Source: Planctomycetales bacterium (GTDB taxonomy: Bacteria > Planctomycetota > SBBH01). Taken from it: DNA of 19,475 bases. The translations under genes were made by a program, and so were the position numbers. Shown here one piece after another: positions 13,676 through 19,475 of this stretch (position 1 is its first letter; each line of letters starts with the position of its first letter). The notes under the pieces were generated by a model, which was not told the DNA's origin, searched no databases, and saw only the letters and a list, made by a program, of their open reading frames with translations. The stretch lies in contig SBBH01000184.1 of the NCBI GenBank assembly GCA_005239795.1, positions 1 to 19,475 on the forward strand, read 5' to 3'.

Positions 13676-14848
13676 ATGAAGTTTGATAAGATCGTCTCCC
13701 TCGAGAGCCAGCATCAACTGGACACGTTCCAGAAGATGCCCCTGACCGTCGAGCGGGGCGAGGGATCGTGGGTGTTCGACGCCAGCGGAAAAAAATATCT
13801 CGATTTCTACGGAGGACACGCCGTCGCCCTTACGGGGCACTGCCATCCGACGGTGGTCGCAGCGATCGAGGCGCAAGCCAAGAAGCTCATTTTCTATTCC
13901 AACTCCGTCTACAACGCCGAGCGTGCGGCGGCTTGCGAAGCGCTCACCCGGCTCGCCCCTGGGGGCGCCGGCACGAAATGGAAAGTCTTCCTGTGCAATT
14001 CCGGGACGGAGGCGAACGAGACCGCCCTCAAGATCGCACGGCGCCTCACGTCGCGGCCCAAGATCCTCTCCATGGAGGGATCGTTCCACGGCCGCACCAT
14101 CGGGTCGCTCTCGGCGACGGCCCTCCCGGGATATCGCACGCTCTTCTCGCCCCTCGTGCCCGAGCACCAGTTCGCGGAGTTCGGCAAGATCTCCTCGGCC
14201 AAGTCGTTTTTAGACCACCGCACTGCCGCCGTGATCCTGGAGCCGGTCCAGAGCATGGCCGGCGTACGCGTCGCCCCGGCTGACTATTACAAGGAGCTTT
14301 CGAAAGCGTGCTCCGACAAAGGGGTTTTGTTCATCGCTGACGAGGTCCAGACCGCCGTGGGGCGCACGGGCCGGCCTTTCGCCGTCGACCATTGGGAGGT
14401 CATCCCTGACATCCTCACACTTGCCAAAGGGATCGCCTCAGGTGTCCCGATCGGCGCAGTCCTGATCCGCGACGAGGTGGCCAAAACCATCAAGACGGGC
14501 GAGCATGGCTCCACCTTCGGCGGAGGGCCCCTGGCCTCGGCGGCGATGCGGGCAACCCTCGAGGTCATCCAGAAGGAAAAGCTCATCGAAAACGCTGCCG
14601 CGCGAGGCAACGAAATCACCAAGATCTGCCGGGCCCTCCCCTTCGTCGAAGAGGTCCGCGGAATGGGGCTCATCCTGGGCTTGAAACTCAAATCCGCGGC
14701 CAAGGAGGTCCAGAAGAAACTCCTCGCCGAGGGGGTCCTGACGGGAACCTCCTACGACCCGAACGTCCTTCGGCTTCTGCCGCCCCTGACGCTCGCGGCC
14801 GGCGAGATCGCCTTCTTCGTGGACCGCCTTAAGAAAACTTGCACCTAA
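13676..14848 (+). CDS. argD: N-acylornithine aminotransferase ArgD
   Basis: A 390-residue class III PLP aminotransferase that converts N-acylglutamate semialdehyde to N-acylornithine with glutamate. Segments in order: YLDFYGGHAVALTGHCHP (41-58), FLCNSGTEANETALKIAR (105-122), SFHGRTIGSLSATA (136-149), ILEPVQS (187-193), the cofactor Asp222 in ADEVQTAVGRTG, the Schiff-base Lys251 in LAKGIASGVPIGA, and HGSTFGGGPLASAA (277-290). The start MKFDKIVSLE is fixed by the TATACT box and the position relative to argC. The family overlaps with ornithine and LysJ-type aminotransferases; the neighbours decide for arginine synthesis. The argF' start codon is 11 bp after its stop. Confidence 0.92.
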   Translation: MKFDKIVSLESQHQLDTFQKMPLTVERGEGSWVFDASGKKYLDFYGGHAVALTGHCHPTVVAAIEAQAKKLIFYSNSVYNAERAAACEALTRLAPGGAGTKWKVFLCNSGTEANETALKIARRLTSRPKILSMEGSFHGRTIGSLSATALPGYRTLFSPLVPEHQFAEFGKISSAKSFLDHRTAAVILEPVQSMAGVRVAPADYYKELSKACSDKGVLFIADEVQTAVGRTGRPFAVDHWEVIPDILTLAKGIASGVPIGAVLIRDEVAKTIKTGEHGSTFGGGPLASAAMRATLEVIQKEKLIENAAARGNEITKICRALPFVEEVRGMGLILGLKLKSAAKEVQKKLLAEGVLTGTSYDPNVLRLLPPLTLAAGEIAFFVDRLKKTCT

Positions 14849-14858
14849 AGACAAGGTC

Positions 14859-15872
14859 ATGACTATCCAACAGCGCCATTTCGTCAACACACAGGACGAG
14901 TCCTTCGAGACGCTGTCGCGTATCCTCGAGCGCGCTGCCATCCTCAAAAAAACCCGCCAGGACCCTCAGGCCCTGAAGGGGAAGTCGGTGGCCCTCATCT
15001 TCTTCAACCCGTCGCTGCGCACCCGGAGCTCCATGCAGGTCGCCGTCTACGCGCTGGGGGGCCTGGCCGTCCCCATGGAGGCGGGAAAGGACACCTGGCC
15101 TATGGAGTGGGCCGATGGCGTCGTGATGGATCAGGCGGCCGTCGAGCATATCAAGGACGCCACCAAGGTCCTGTCACGTTATTTTCAGGCGGTCGGCGTA
15201 CGATCATTCCCCGATGGGAGGGACTGGAACGAGGATCGCCTCGATCCGGTTATCCAGGCGTTCACGCGCTATTCGGATGTCCCCATCATCAATCTTGAGT
15301 CAGCCCTCTACCACCCCTGCCAAGCGATGGCGGACCTTCAAACGCTTCTGGAGAAACTGGGTCCCCTCAAAGAAAAAAAGGTCACGCTCACCTGGGCCTA
15401 TCATCCCAAGGCGCTTCCGATGGCGGTTCCCAACTCCTTTGCGCTCGCGACCTCGCGCTTCGCTATGGACCTCACGATCGCCTGCCCCCCGGGGTTCGAC
15501 CTGGCCCCTGAGATCCTCGACCAGATCCGCGCCAATGCGCGCGAAGGAGGCGGGCGTTTCCGGGTCGTCCATGACATGGCCGAAGGCGCCGAGGACGCCG
15601 AGGCCCTCTACGCCAAATCCTGGGGGAGCCTCGCTTTCTACGGGCGCCAAGCCGAGGGACAGGCTGCCAAGGAGAAATTCAAGGCCTGGCGCGTGACCCC
15701 CGACCTCATGCGCAGAACGGCCAAGGGGATCTTCATGCATTGCCTTCCGATCCGACGCAACGTCATCGCCGACGACGAGGTGGTGGATTCTCCCGCCTCG
15801 GTCATCTACGACCAGGCCGAAAACCGTCTCTGGGCACAGAAGGCGATCCTGCTTGATCTTTTGAGTGCGTAG
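14859..15872 (+). CDS. argF': N-acylornithine carbamoyltransferase (acetyl or succinyl type)
   Basis: A 337-residue transcarbamylase that carbamoylates N-acylornithine rather than free ornithine. The carbamoyl-phosphate site is FFNPSLRTRSS (48-58; classic STRTR replaced by SLRTR), followed by the tryptophan loop GKDTWPMEW (76-84) that marks acyl-ornithine enzymes, VGVRSFPDGRDWNED, ESALYHPCQAMADL, TWAYHPKALPMAVPNSF and MHCLPIRRNV. Xanthomonas acetylornithine (AOTCase) and Bacteroides succinylornithine (SOTCase) enzymes share this layout. At the residue that separates them, Glu92 in AOTCase and Pro90 in SOTCase, this protein has Val95 (MDQAAVEHI). That suggests it may prefer the succinyl substrate. 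The residue match is from memory. The start codon is 11 bp after the argD stop, with AAGG just before ATG; the genes are probably cotranscribed. Confidence 0.92.
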   Translation: MTIQQRHFVNTQDESFETLSRILERAAILKKTRQDPQALKGKSVALIFFNPSLRTRSSMQVAVYALGGLAVPMEAGKDTWPMEWADGVVMDQAAVEHIKDATKVLSRYFQAVGVRSFPDGRDWNEDRLDPVIQAFTRYSDVPIINLESALYHPCQAMADLQTLLEKLGPLKEKKVTLTWAYHPKALPMAVPNSFALATSRFAMDLTIACPPGFDLAPEILDQIRANAREGGGRFRVVHDMAEGAEDAEALYAKSWGSLAFYGRQAEGQAAKEKFKAWRVTPDLMRRTAKGIFMHCLPIRRNVIADDEVVDSPASVIYDQAENRLWAQKAILLDLLSA

Positions 15873-15890
15873 AGCGCAAGACCGGCTCGC

Positions 15891-16046
15891 ATGAAAACTC
15901 CCCGTTTCATTCAGAAGCCCGCTCATGCCATGCGCGAATATGCCACGCTCTTCATGGATGGCGAAGCCCAGATCGAAGATTACATCCTGATGGTGCTTCT
16001 GGCGGCCTACGCTTTCATTCTCATCTTCCATGTCTTCCTGCCCTGA
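15891..16046 (+). CDS. 51-residue single-span membrane protein
   Basis: An ATG 18 bp after the argF' stop opens a 51-residue frame: a basic, amphipathic start (MKTPRFIQKPAHAMREYATL), an acidic turn (MDGEAQIEDY) and a C-terminal hydrophobic helix (ILMVLLAAYAFILIFHVFL), ending in Pro and TGA. The topology should be N-in with the tail in the membrane. It is short but the composition is not that of a shadow frame, and the spacing suits the end of the arg operon. No family is recognised. The promoter of the next gene begins at its stop codon. The function is unknown; an accessory peptide for a membrane complex is a guess. Confidence 0.6.
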   Translation: MKTPRFIQKPAHAMREYATLFMDGEAQIEDYILMVLLAAYAFILIFHVFLP

Positions 16047-16071
16047 CCGCCGGCGCGCCGGCGCTTACAAT
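16043..16071 (+). promoter_or_regulatory. Promoter with palindromic spacer before the HEAT membrane gene
   Basis: CTGACC (16043-16048) and TACAAT (16066-16071) are 17 nt apart; GTG 16078 is 6 nt after the -10 box. Positions 16048-16063 form a perfect 16-bp palindrome (CGCCGGCG twice in dyad) that fills the spacer, where an operator would block polymerase. It could also act as a hairpin ending the arg transcript, though no U run follows. Confidence 0.5.
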
Positions 16072-16077
16072 CCTCTT

Positions 16078-17868
16078 GTGAAAGCGGTCCAGACGACGAT
16101 CCTTACAGAATCCGTGCCTAGGGACTCCCTTCACTGGGAGCGCGTTCTCACACGGGAGCGCTATACAATCCTCTCCCCCTCCGGCGCACCCGTGTTGCGG
16201 GCCGTGAAGGGATCCCGCTTCGCCCTCGTCCCGCCAGGCCTGCGCCGTATCGCAACGGTCGCGTCGGCCGCCGACGGCTCCCGGGCAATCGCGATGGAGG
16301 TCTCGGGATTTCTCGTGCCGCGCGCGTCTCTTGAGGAAGCCGCCGGCCGTTTCCTGCGCGAGATCGCACATCCAGAGAAACTCTCTGCGGCCTCAACGTG
16401 CCATGCGCCTCCTGGCCGAAGATGGACGGTCGCCGCAGTCTGCCTCCTGACGGCGGCGGCGGCGTTTCTGGCGATCGGCCATCGCCTCATTACGCGCAGT
16501 TTCGATGAGATCCGCCGGGGAGAAACGGCCTGGGAGTTTTTTCCAGCCGCCGAACCCTTAAGCAACGTCCCCGCCGCCACGCCCTGGATTGCCGCCGGAT
16601 TTTTAGCCGGGACGGCGGGATTTTCCGTGGGGGCGGCGCTCTCCGCGATTTTTTTCCTGGGACGCGCCGCAAGCCCATTGGCCGAGATTTTCGGGGGTGT
16701 TCTGGCCTGGCTCTCGGTCTTTCTCACCGCGTCGCTCGCCCTGGGCCCCCCCGCGTCAGGCGGCGGCGTGGGGATCGCGCGCTCCATGCGCGACCCGGCG
16801 GTCTTGATTCTGGCGGCGGCCATCCCTTGGGCAGCGTGGGGGGGTTCAGCCCTGGCGGTCTGGCGGCCCGGCGTCTTCAAACTTTCTCGAACACCCCGCG
16901 CGGCCGGACTCTGGATATGCGTGGGACTCGCAGGCCTTCTGCTCGGGGCTGCGCCGGTTCCTTCCGAAGCGCCGCTCCCGGTGGGTCTACGCCCCGCCGA
17001 CATCGTCCGCGCCATCGAAAAGGAATATCCCTATCACCAGTTCCGGGACCGCTGGCTTCTGGCGACCCCCGTGGGGACGCTCGCCAGCGACCTCTACTAC
17101 CGCTACACCCCCTATGCGGATCTCTCCACCAACCCTGACCTCTACCCAGACCGACTCTCTTTGCGGCTCATGAAGGAAGCGGGAATCACCCTGTGGCTCG
17201 CCTTTCCGGTTGTGCTCCTGGCGGGATCGCTCTGGATTCTCCTATGCGCCGTAGCGCGGAGGACAAGAGGGAGCTCTCGGTCGCGCCTCTGGGCTGCAAG
17301 CGCCCTGGCGGTCCTGACCACACTCGGCGTTTGCCATTTTTTCTGGGCGTCGCCGACCGCCAAGGTCGACCACGCGCGCGCGGCGCGCGACACTTCGACC
17401 CTTGCCCGACTTCTGGCCGAGAGCCGGGATGCCGGCCTGAAGGCCGAGGCTGCCCATGCGCTGGCAGTCTTGGGCAAGGCAGAGCACGTTGATCTCCTGC
17501 GCCGGCATCTGGCCGATCCTGATGCGCGTGTGCGGCTTTGGTGCACGACGGCCCTGGGGCGCCTGGCCGACTGGCAGTCCCTCCCCGATTTCCTGAAAGC
17601 GGCCGAGAAAGATCCCCAGATTGTCGTCCGGAGCCGCGCCGCCCAGGCGGTCCATTACCTGGCGGGGTTGGCGCCCCGGACGCCGGAAGGGACGCTCGCG
17701 GCAGTCGCCGATCTGCTCGGAGCCCCTCCGGCTGAAACGGCCCGCGCGCGCTTAAGCAATGCCGCCCTGTCCCTCATCGTGCGCGCGCGCGCCCAGGAAG
17801 AGGTTCTCTATGTGCGCCGCAAACTCTTCCTGGCCGAGACCGCCTGGGAGATGGCGCGTTCTCAATAG
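16078..17868 (+). CDS. Multi-span membrane protein with C-terminal HEAT repeats
   Basis: A 596-residue protein from GTG 16078, chosen because TACAAT sits 6 nt upstream. Residues 1-110 are soluble and show no family I know. Seven hydrophobic helices follow at about 116-137, 170-194, 202-222, 240-262, 276-294, 372-392 and 404-424. Between the fifth and sixth lies a conserved-looking loop with Tyr clusters (KEYPYHQFRD, SDLYYRYTPYADLS). The last 150 residues carry HEAT-type repeats (LKAEAAHALAVLGKAEHVDL, DARVRLWCTTALGRLADWQS, VVRSRAAQAVHYLAGL). No enzyme motif is visible. A membrane platform that binds another protein through the repeats is plausible. The hbd gene follows 42 bp later with its own -10 box. 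The 51-residue membrane protein lies just before it. Confidence 0.78.
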   Translation: MKAVQTTILTESVPRDSLHWERVLTRERYTILSPSGAPVLRAVKGSRFALVPPGLRRIATVASAADGSRAIAMEVSGFLVPRASLEEAAGRFLREIAHPEKLSAASTCHAPPGRRWTVAAVCLLTAAAAFLAIGHRLITRSFDEIRRGETAWEFFPAAEPLSNVPAATPWIAAGFLAGTAGFSVGAALSAIFFLGRAASPLAEIFGGVLAWLSVFLTASLALGPPASGGGVGIARSMRDPAVLILAAAIPWAAWGGSALAVWRPGVFKLSRTPRAAGLWICVGLAGLLLGAAPVPSEAPLPVGLRPADIVRAIEKEYPYHQFRDRWLLATPVGTLASDLYYRYTPYADLSTNPDLYPDRLSLRLMKEAGITLWLAFPVVLLAGSLWILLCAVARRTRGSSRSRLWAASALAVLTTLGVCHFFWASPTAKVDHARAARDTSTLARLLAESRDAGLKAEAAHALAVLGKAEHVDLLRRHLADPDARVRLWCTTALGRLADWQSLPDFLKAAEKDPQIVVRSRAAQAVHYLAGLAPRTPEGTLAAVADLLGAPPAETARARLSNAALSLIVRARAQEEVLYVRRKLFLAETAWEMARSQ

Positions 17869-17873
17869 CCCCC

Positions 17874-17903
17874 GTGGCGAGACGGTTCCCACGCCACTAA
17901 AAT
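17874..17903 (+). promoter_or_regulatory. hbd promoter with an inverted repeat upstream of the -10 box
   Basis: TAAAAT (17898-17903) lies 7 nt before the ATG. GTGGCG (17874-17879) and CGCCAC (17892-17897) form an inverted repeat with a 12-nt centre that covers the expected spacer and ends against the -10 box. This suggests an operator, or else a weak hairpin for the upstream gene. Confidence 0.4.
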
Positions 17904-17910
17904 CGACCTC

Positions 17911-18765
17911 ATGGTGATCCAAACCATCCTCGTCGTAGGCGCCGGCACCATGGGACGGGGGATCGCTCAGGTCGCGGCGCAGGGAGGATATGCCGTGCTT
18001 CTCTACGACGCGGCCGGGCCGGCCCTGGAGAAGGCGATCGCCGCGATCCACGCCACGCTCGACAAGGGGGTCGAAAAGGGAAAGGTATCGCCGGCCGACA
18101 GGGAAGTCATCCGAAGCAGGATCCGCGCCGCCGCTGACCTTGCCGCCGCAGCGCTCAAGGCGGACCTCGCGATCGAGGCAGTCCCTGAGGAGATCTCCCT
18201 CAAAAAGAAAATCTTCGCCGAGATCGAGGCGGCGGCCCCTCCGGAAGCGATCCTCGCCACCAACACCTCGGGACTTTCCATTGATGAAATGGCTGACGTG
18301 TTGACGCGGCCCGAGCGCTTCCTGGGGATGCACTTCTTCAACCCGGTCCACCTCATGAAACTCGTCGAACTCGTTTTAGGGAAAAAGACAAGTGAAGAGA
18401 CGATCCTCGCCGCTGAAGCTGTCGCCAACCGCATGGGAAAGGAAACCGTGCGGGTCAAGGATTCGCCGGGATTCGCCACGAGCCGCATCAACGCCCTGAT
18501 CGGCAACGAGGCATTCCGGATGCTCGAGGCGGGGATCGCCTCAGCCCAAGATATCGATAAGGCGGTCAAGCTCGGCCTCAACCACCCGATGGGCCCTTTC
18601 GAGATGGTAGACCTGGTGGGCCTGGACGTACGCCTCCATGTCTTGAAACACCTGCACAAGACTCTGGGCGAGATCTACCGCCCTTCGCCGCTTCTTGAAA
18701 AACTGGTCGCCGAAGGGCGCCTGGGAAAAAAGGTGGGCCGGGGCGTCTACACCTACCCCGTTTAA
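17911..18765 (+). CDS. hbd: 3-hydroxyacyl-CoA (3-hydroxybutyryl-CoA) dehydrogenase
   Basis: A 284-residue NAD(P)-dependent dehydrogenase interconverting 3-hydroxybutyryl-CoA and acetoacetyl-CoA, in fatty acid oxidation or butyrate-type pathways. The Rossmann loop is GAGTMGRG (10-17). Ser120 in TNTSG, His141 in HFFNPVHLMKLVE and Glu153 match the catalytic Ser/His/Glu spacing of the family (21 and 12 residues apart). The fourth site, Asn in the mitochondrial enzyme, is Ser191 in PGFATSR, a variant I recall from other bacterial members. The C-terminal domain contains GLNHPMGPFEMVDLVGLDV and GRLGKKVGRGVYTY. It is a stand-alone dehydrogenase without a hydratase domain. No thiolase or crotonase is adjacent, so the pathway cannot be set. 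The start is supported by TAAAAT 7 nt upstream. Confidence 0.93.
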   Translation: MVIQTILVVGAGTMGRGIAQVAAQGGYAVLLYDAAGPALEKAIAAIHATLDKGVEKGKVSPADREVIRSRIRAAADLAAAALKADLAIEAVPEEISLKKKIFAEIEAAAPPEAILATNTSGLSIDEMADVLTRPERFLGMHFFNPVHLMKLVELVLGKKTSEETILAAEAVANRMGKETVRVKDSPGFATSRINALIGNEAFRMLEAGIASAQDIDKAVKLGLNHPMGPFEMVDLVGLDVRLHVLKHLHKTLGEIYRPSPLLEKLVAEGRLGKKVGRGVYTYPV

Positions 18766-18797
18766 AAAAACCGGGGCCCGGCTGACGCCGGGCCCCG
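18764..18797 (-). terminator. Intrinsic terminator of the small secreted-protein gene
   Basis: An 11-bp perfect stem (CGGGGCCCGGC with its complement) and a 4-nt loop span 18772-18797. On the minus strand it is followed by seven T residues (18770-18764), the classic form. It begins 26 bp after the minus-strand stop codon. The T run reaches the last bases of hbd. On the plus strand the hairpin has no U tail but may still slow transcription from hbd. Confidence 0.88.
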
Positions 18798-18822
18798 CGA
18801 ACTCAGGCGCGATGCGCCTGTG

Positions 18823-19251
18823 CTAGTTGCTCACCTGAAAATACCACCACGCGTCATCCCACCATTTCACATCCCACACGCCGTCCCCATCCGTATCCTT
18901 CCTAAAGATGACCTGGACATACCCACCCGAGACCGCCTCGGGATGAGCCGGCTCACGAAACTTGTAATTGCCGCTTCCCGACGGACTTTCGACCTTGGTG
19001 CTGTCGAGCGATTTATGCACGCCGTCGAGCCATTGGATGGTCCCATCGGGCAGGCGATACCCAGTGGCGCTTTTCTTGGCCGCCCACCGCGCGTTCGCGA
19101 CACATCCCGTCGGGCCCGTCGCATAGTTGAACGTCACACTGGAGTTACTCCACCACCAGATCGGCAATCCATCGGCCAGAGACACAAAGGCCGGTGCGGC
19201 CACGGCACAGACTCCCAACGCCCCCAACACCAGCTTCTTCCATGTGCGCAT
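18823..19251 (-). CDS. Small secreted Trp-rich protein with a calcium-loop-like motif
   Basis: A 142-residue protein with a clear Sec signal peptide (MRTWKK, hydrophobic core, AFVSLA then DG, cleavage near residue 26). The mature part is about 116 residues and opens with a WWW run in LPIWWWSNSSVTFNY, has one Cys (GPTGCVAN), an acidic DTDGDGVWD loop of the DxDxDG calcium-binding type near residue 121, and ends with paired Trp (WWDDAWWYF). No family is recognised; a small beta-rich secreted domain is the best guess. ATG 19251 is preferred over GTG 19254 because GGAGG stands 6 nt before it. Unlike most genes here it has a Shine-Dalgarno site, a possible 180-nt leader and a strong terminator, so it is a separate and probably well-expressed transcript. 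Confidence 0.8.
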   Translation of the reverse strand: MRTWKKLVLGALGVCAVAAPAFVSLADGLPIWWWSNSSVTFNYATGPTGCVANARWAAKKSATGYRLPDGTIQWLDGVHKSLDSTKVESPSGSGNYKFREPAHPEAVSGGYVQVIFRKDTDGDGVWDVKWWDDAWWYFQVSN

Positions 19252-19254
19252 CAC

Positions 19255-19475
19255 CCACCTCCCGGGTTAAGCCCACGGCAGTGCCAGCAACTCCTGGGAG
19301 CATTTGTCGCCTAAAGAGGATCTTCCCAAAAGGGCGCGGACCGTTTTTGAGCGGGTAAAAACCGTAATTTTGAGGAGCACGAGTATCCCCAGTTTGAGGA
19401 GCCGATAAACCGGTAAAGAGGCACCTCCTTTTATCCGAAGGGGTTTGTGTTCACGCAAATCCCTGGGGACAAAGG
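19255..19475 (-). other. Leader region with SD-like and anti-SD-like blocks
   Basis: Read on the minus strand: a possible promoter TTGCGT (19458-19453), 17 nt, GATAAA (19435-19430); then a perfect AGGAGGTG (19429-19422) with no start codon at a usable distance; then two copies of GCTCCTCAAA (19402-19393 and 19378-19369, 24 nt apart) that could pair with it; then the working Shine-Dalgarno site. No known riboswitch is recognised. A TTG-started frame in this span looks non-coding. Confidence 0.35.
19256..19263 (-). promoter_or_regulatory. Strong Shine-Dalgarno site of the small secreted protein
   Basis: GGGAGGTG on the minus strand, with its GGAGG core 6 nt before ATG 19251. It stands out because most other starts in the window have no such site. 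Confidence 0.75.

Noticed and set aside
18772..18797. Intrinsic terminator for hbd on the plus strand
   Set aside because: The T run is only on the minus strand; on the plus strand the stem is followed by mixed sequence.
19267..19458. 63-residue minus-strand frame upstream of the secreted protein
   Set aside because: It needs a TTG start with no Shine-Dalgarno site at the right distance and runs through the leader blocks; hydrophobic part looks accidental.

Overview
This is a GC-rich stretch of a bacterial chromosome. The gene content suggests an uncultivated Gram-negative lineage: a lipobox lipoprotein with secretin/STN-like modules, HEAT-repeat exported and membrane proteins, and futalosine-type menaquinone synthesis. 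I cannot name the phylum from the sequence. There are no rRNA or tRNA genes, CRISPR arrays, transposases or phage genes, and most genes are housekeeping. The accessory or degraded part is 8.5-9.5 kb.

Layout. 1-827 (+): the end of a hydrophilic protein, possibly the tail of an anti-sigma-like factor. 750-8503 (-): six genes read leftwards: purH, a creatininase-family amidohydrolase, a class I aminotransferase, a HEAT-repeat exported protein followed closely by an STN-module lipoprotein, and an EboE-like TIM-barrel protein outside any ebo cluster. 8514-8521: a palindromic TATAAT-like element shared by purH (-) and a divergent DUF4160/DUF2442 pair (+). Both genes of that pair are broken by a one-base change in a T tract. 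8995-10145: a poorly coding stretch, then a charged coiled-coil-like protein whose signal peptide is probably detached by a third indel. 10224-11336 (+): mqnE. 11370-12506 (-): a GT4 glycosyltransferase. 12607-15872 (+): argC, argD and an N-acylornithine carbamoyltransferase, which together turn an N-acyl-glutamyl phosphate into N-acylcitrulline. Then a 51-residue membrane protein, a 596-residue membrane protein with HEAT repeats, and a 3-hydroxyacyl-CoA dehydrogenase. 18823-19251 (-): a small Trp-rich secreted protein with a strong Shine-Dalgarno site, a long leader and a good intrinsic terminator.

Two features recur across the window. First, many starts have no Shine-Dalgarno site. Instead a TANNNT -10 box sits 6-8 nt before the ATG/GTG (HEAT gene, DUF4160, mqnE, argC, argD, the HEAT membrane gene, hbd; purH is close), which points to widespread leaderless transcription. 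Second, three gaps between genes are built of 7-nt tandem repeats, each with its own heptamer, two of them in inverted arrangement. The most reviewable points are the leaderless pattern, the heptamer arrays, the cluster of three indels at 8.5-9.4 kb, and an acylornithine carbamoyltransferase with Val at the position that sets acetyl versus succinyl specificity.
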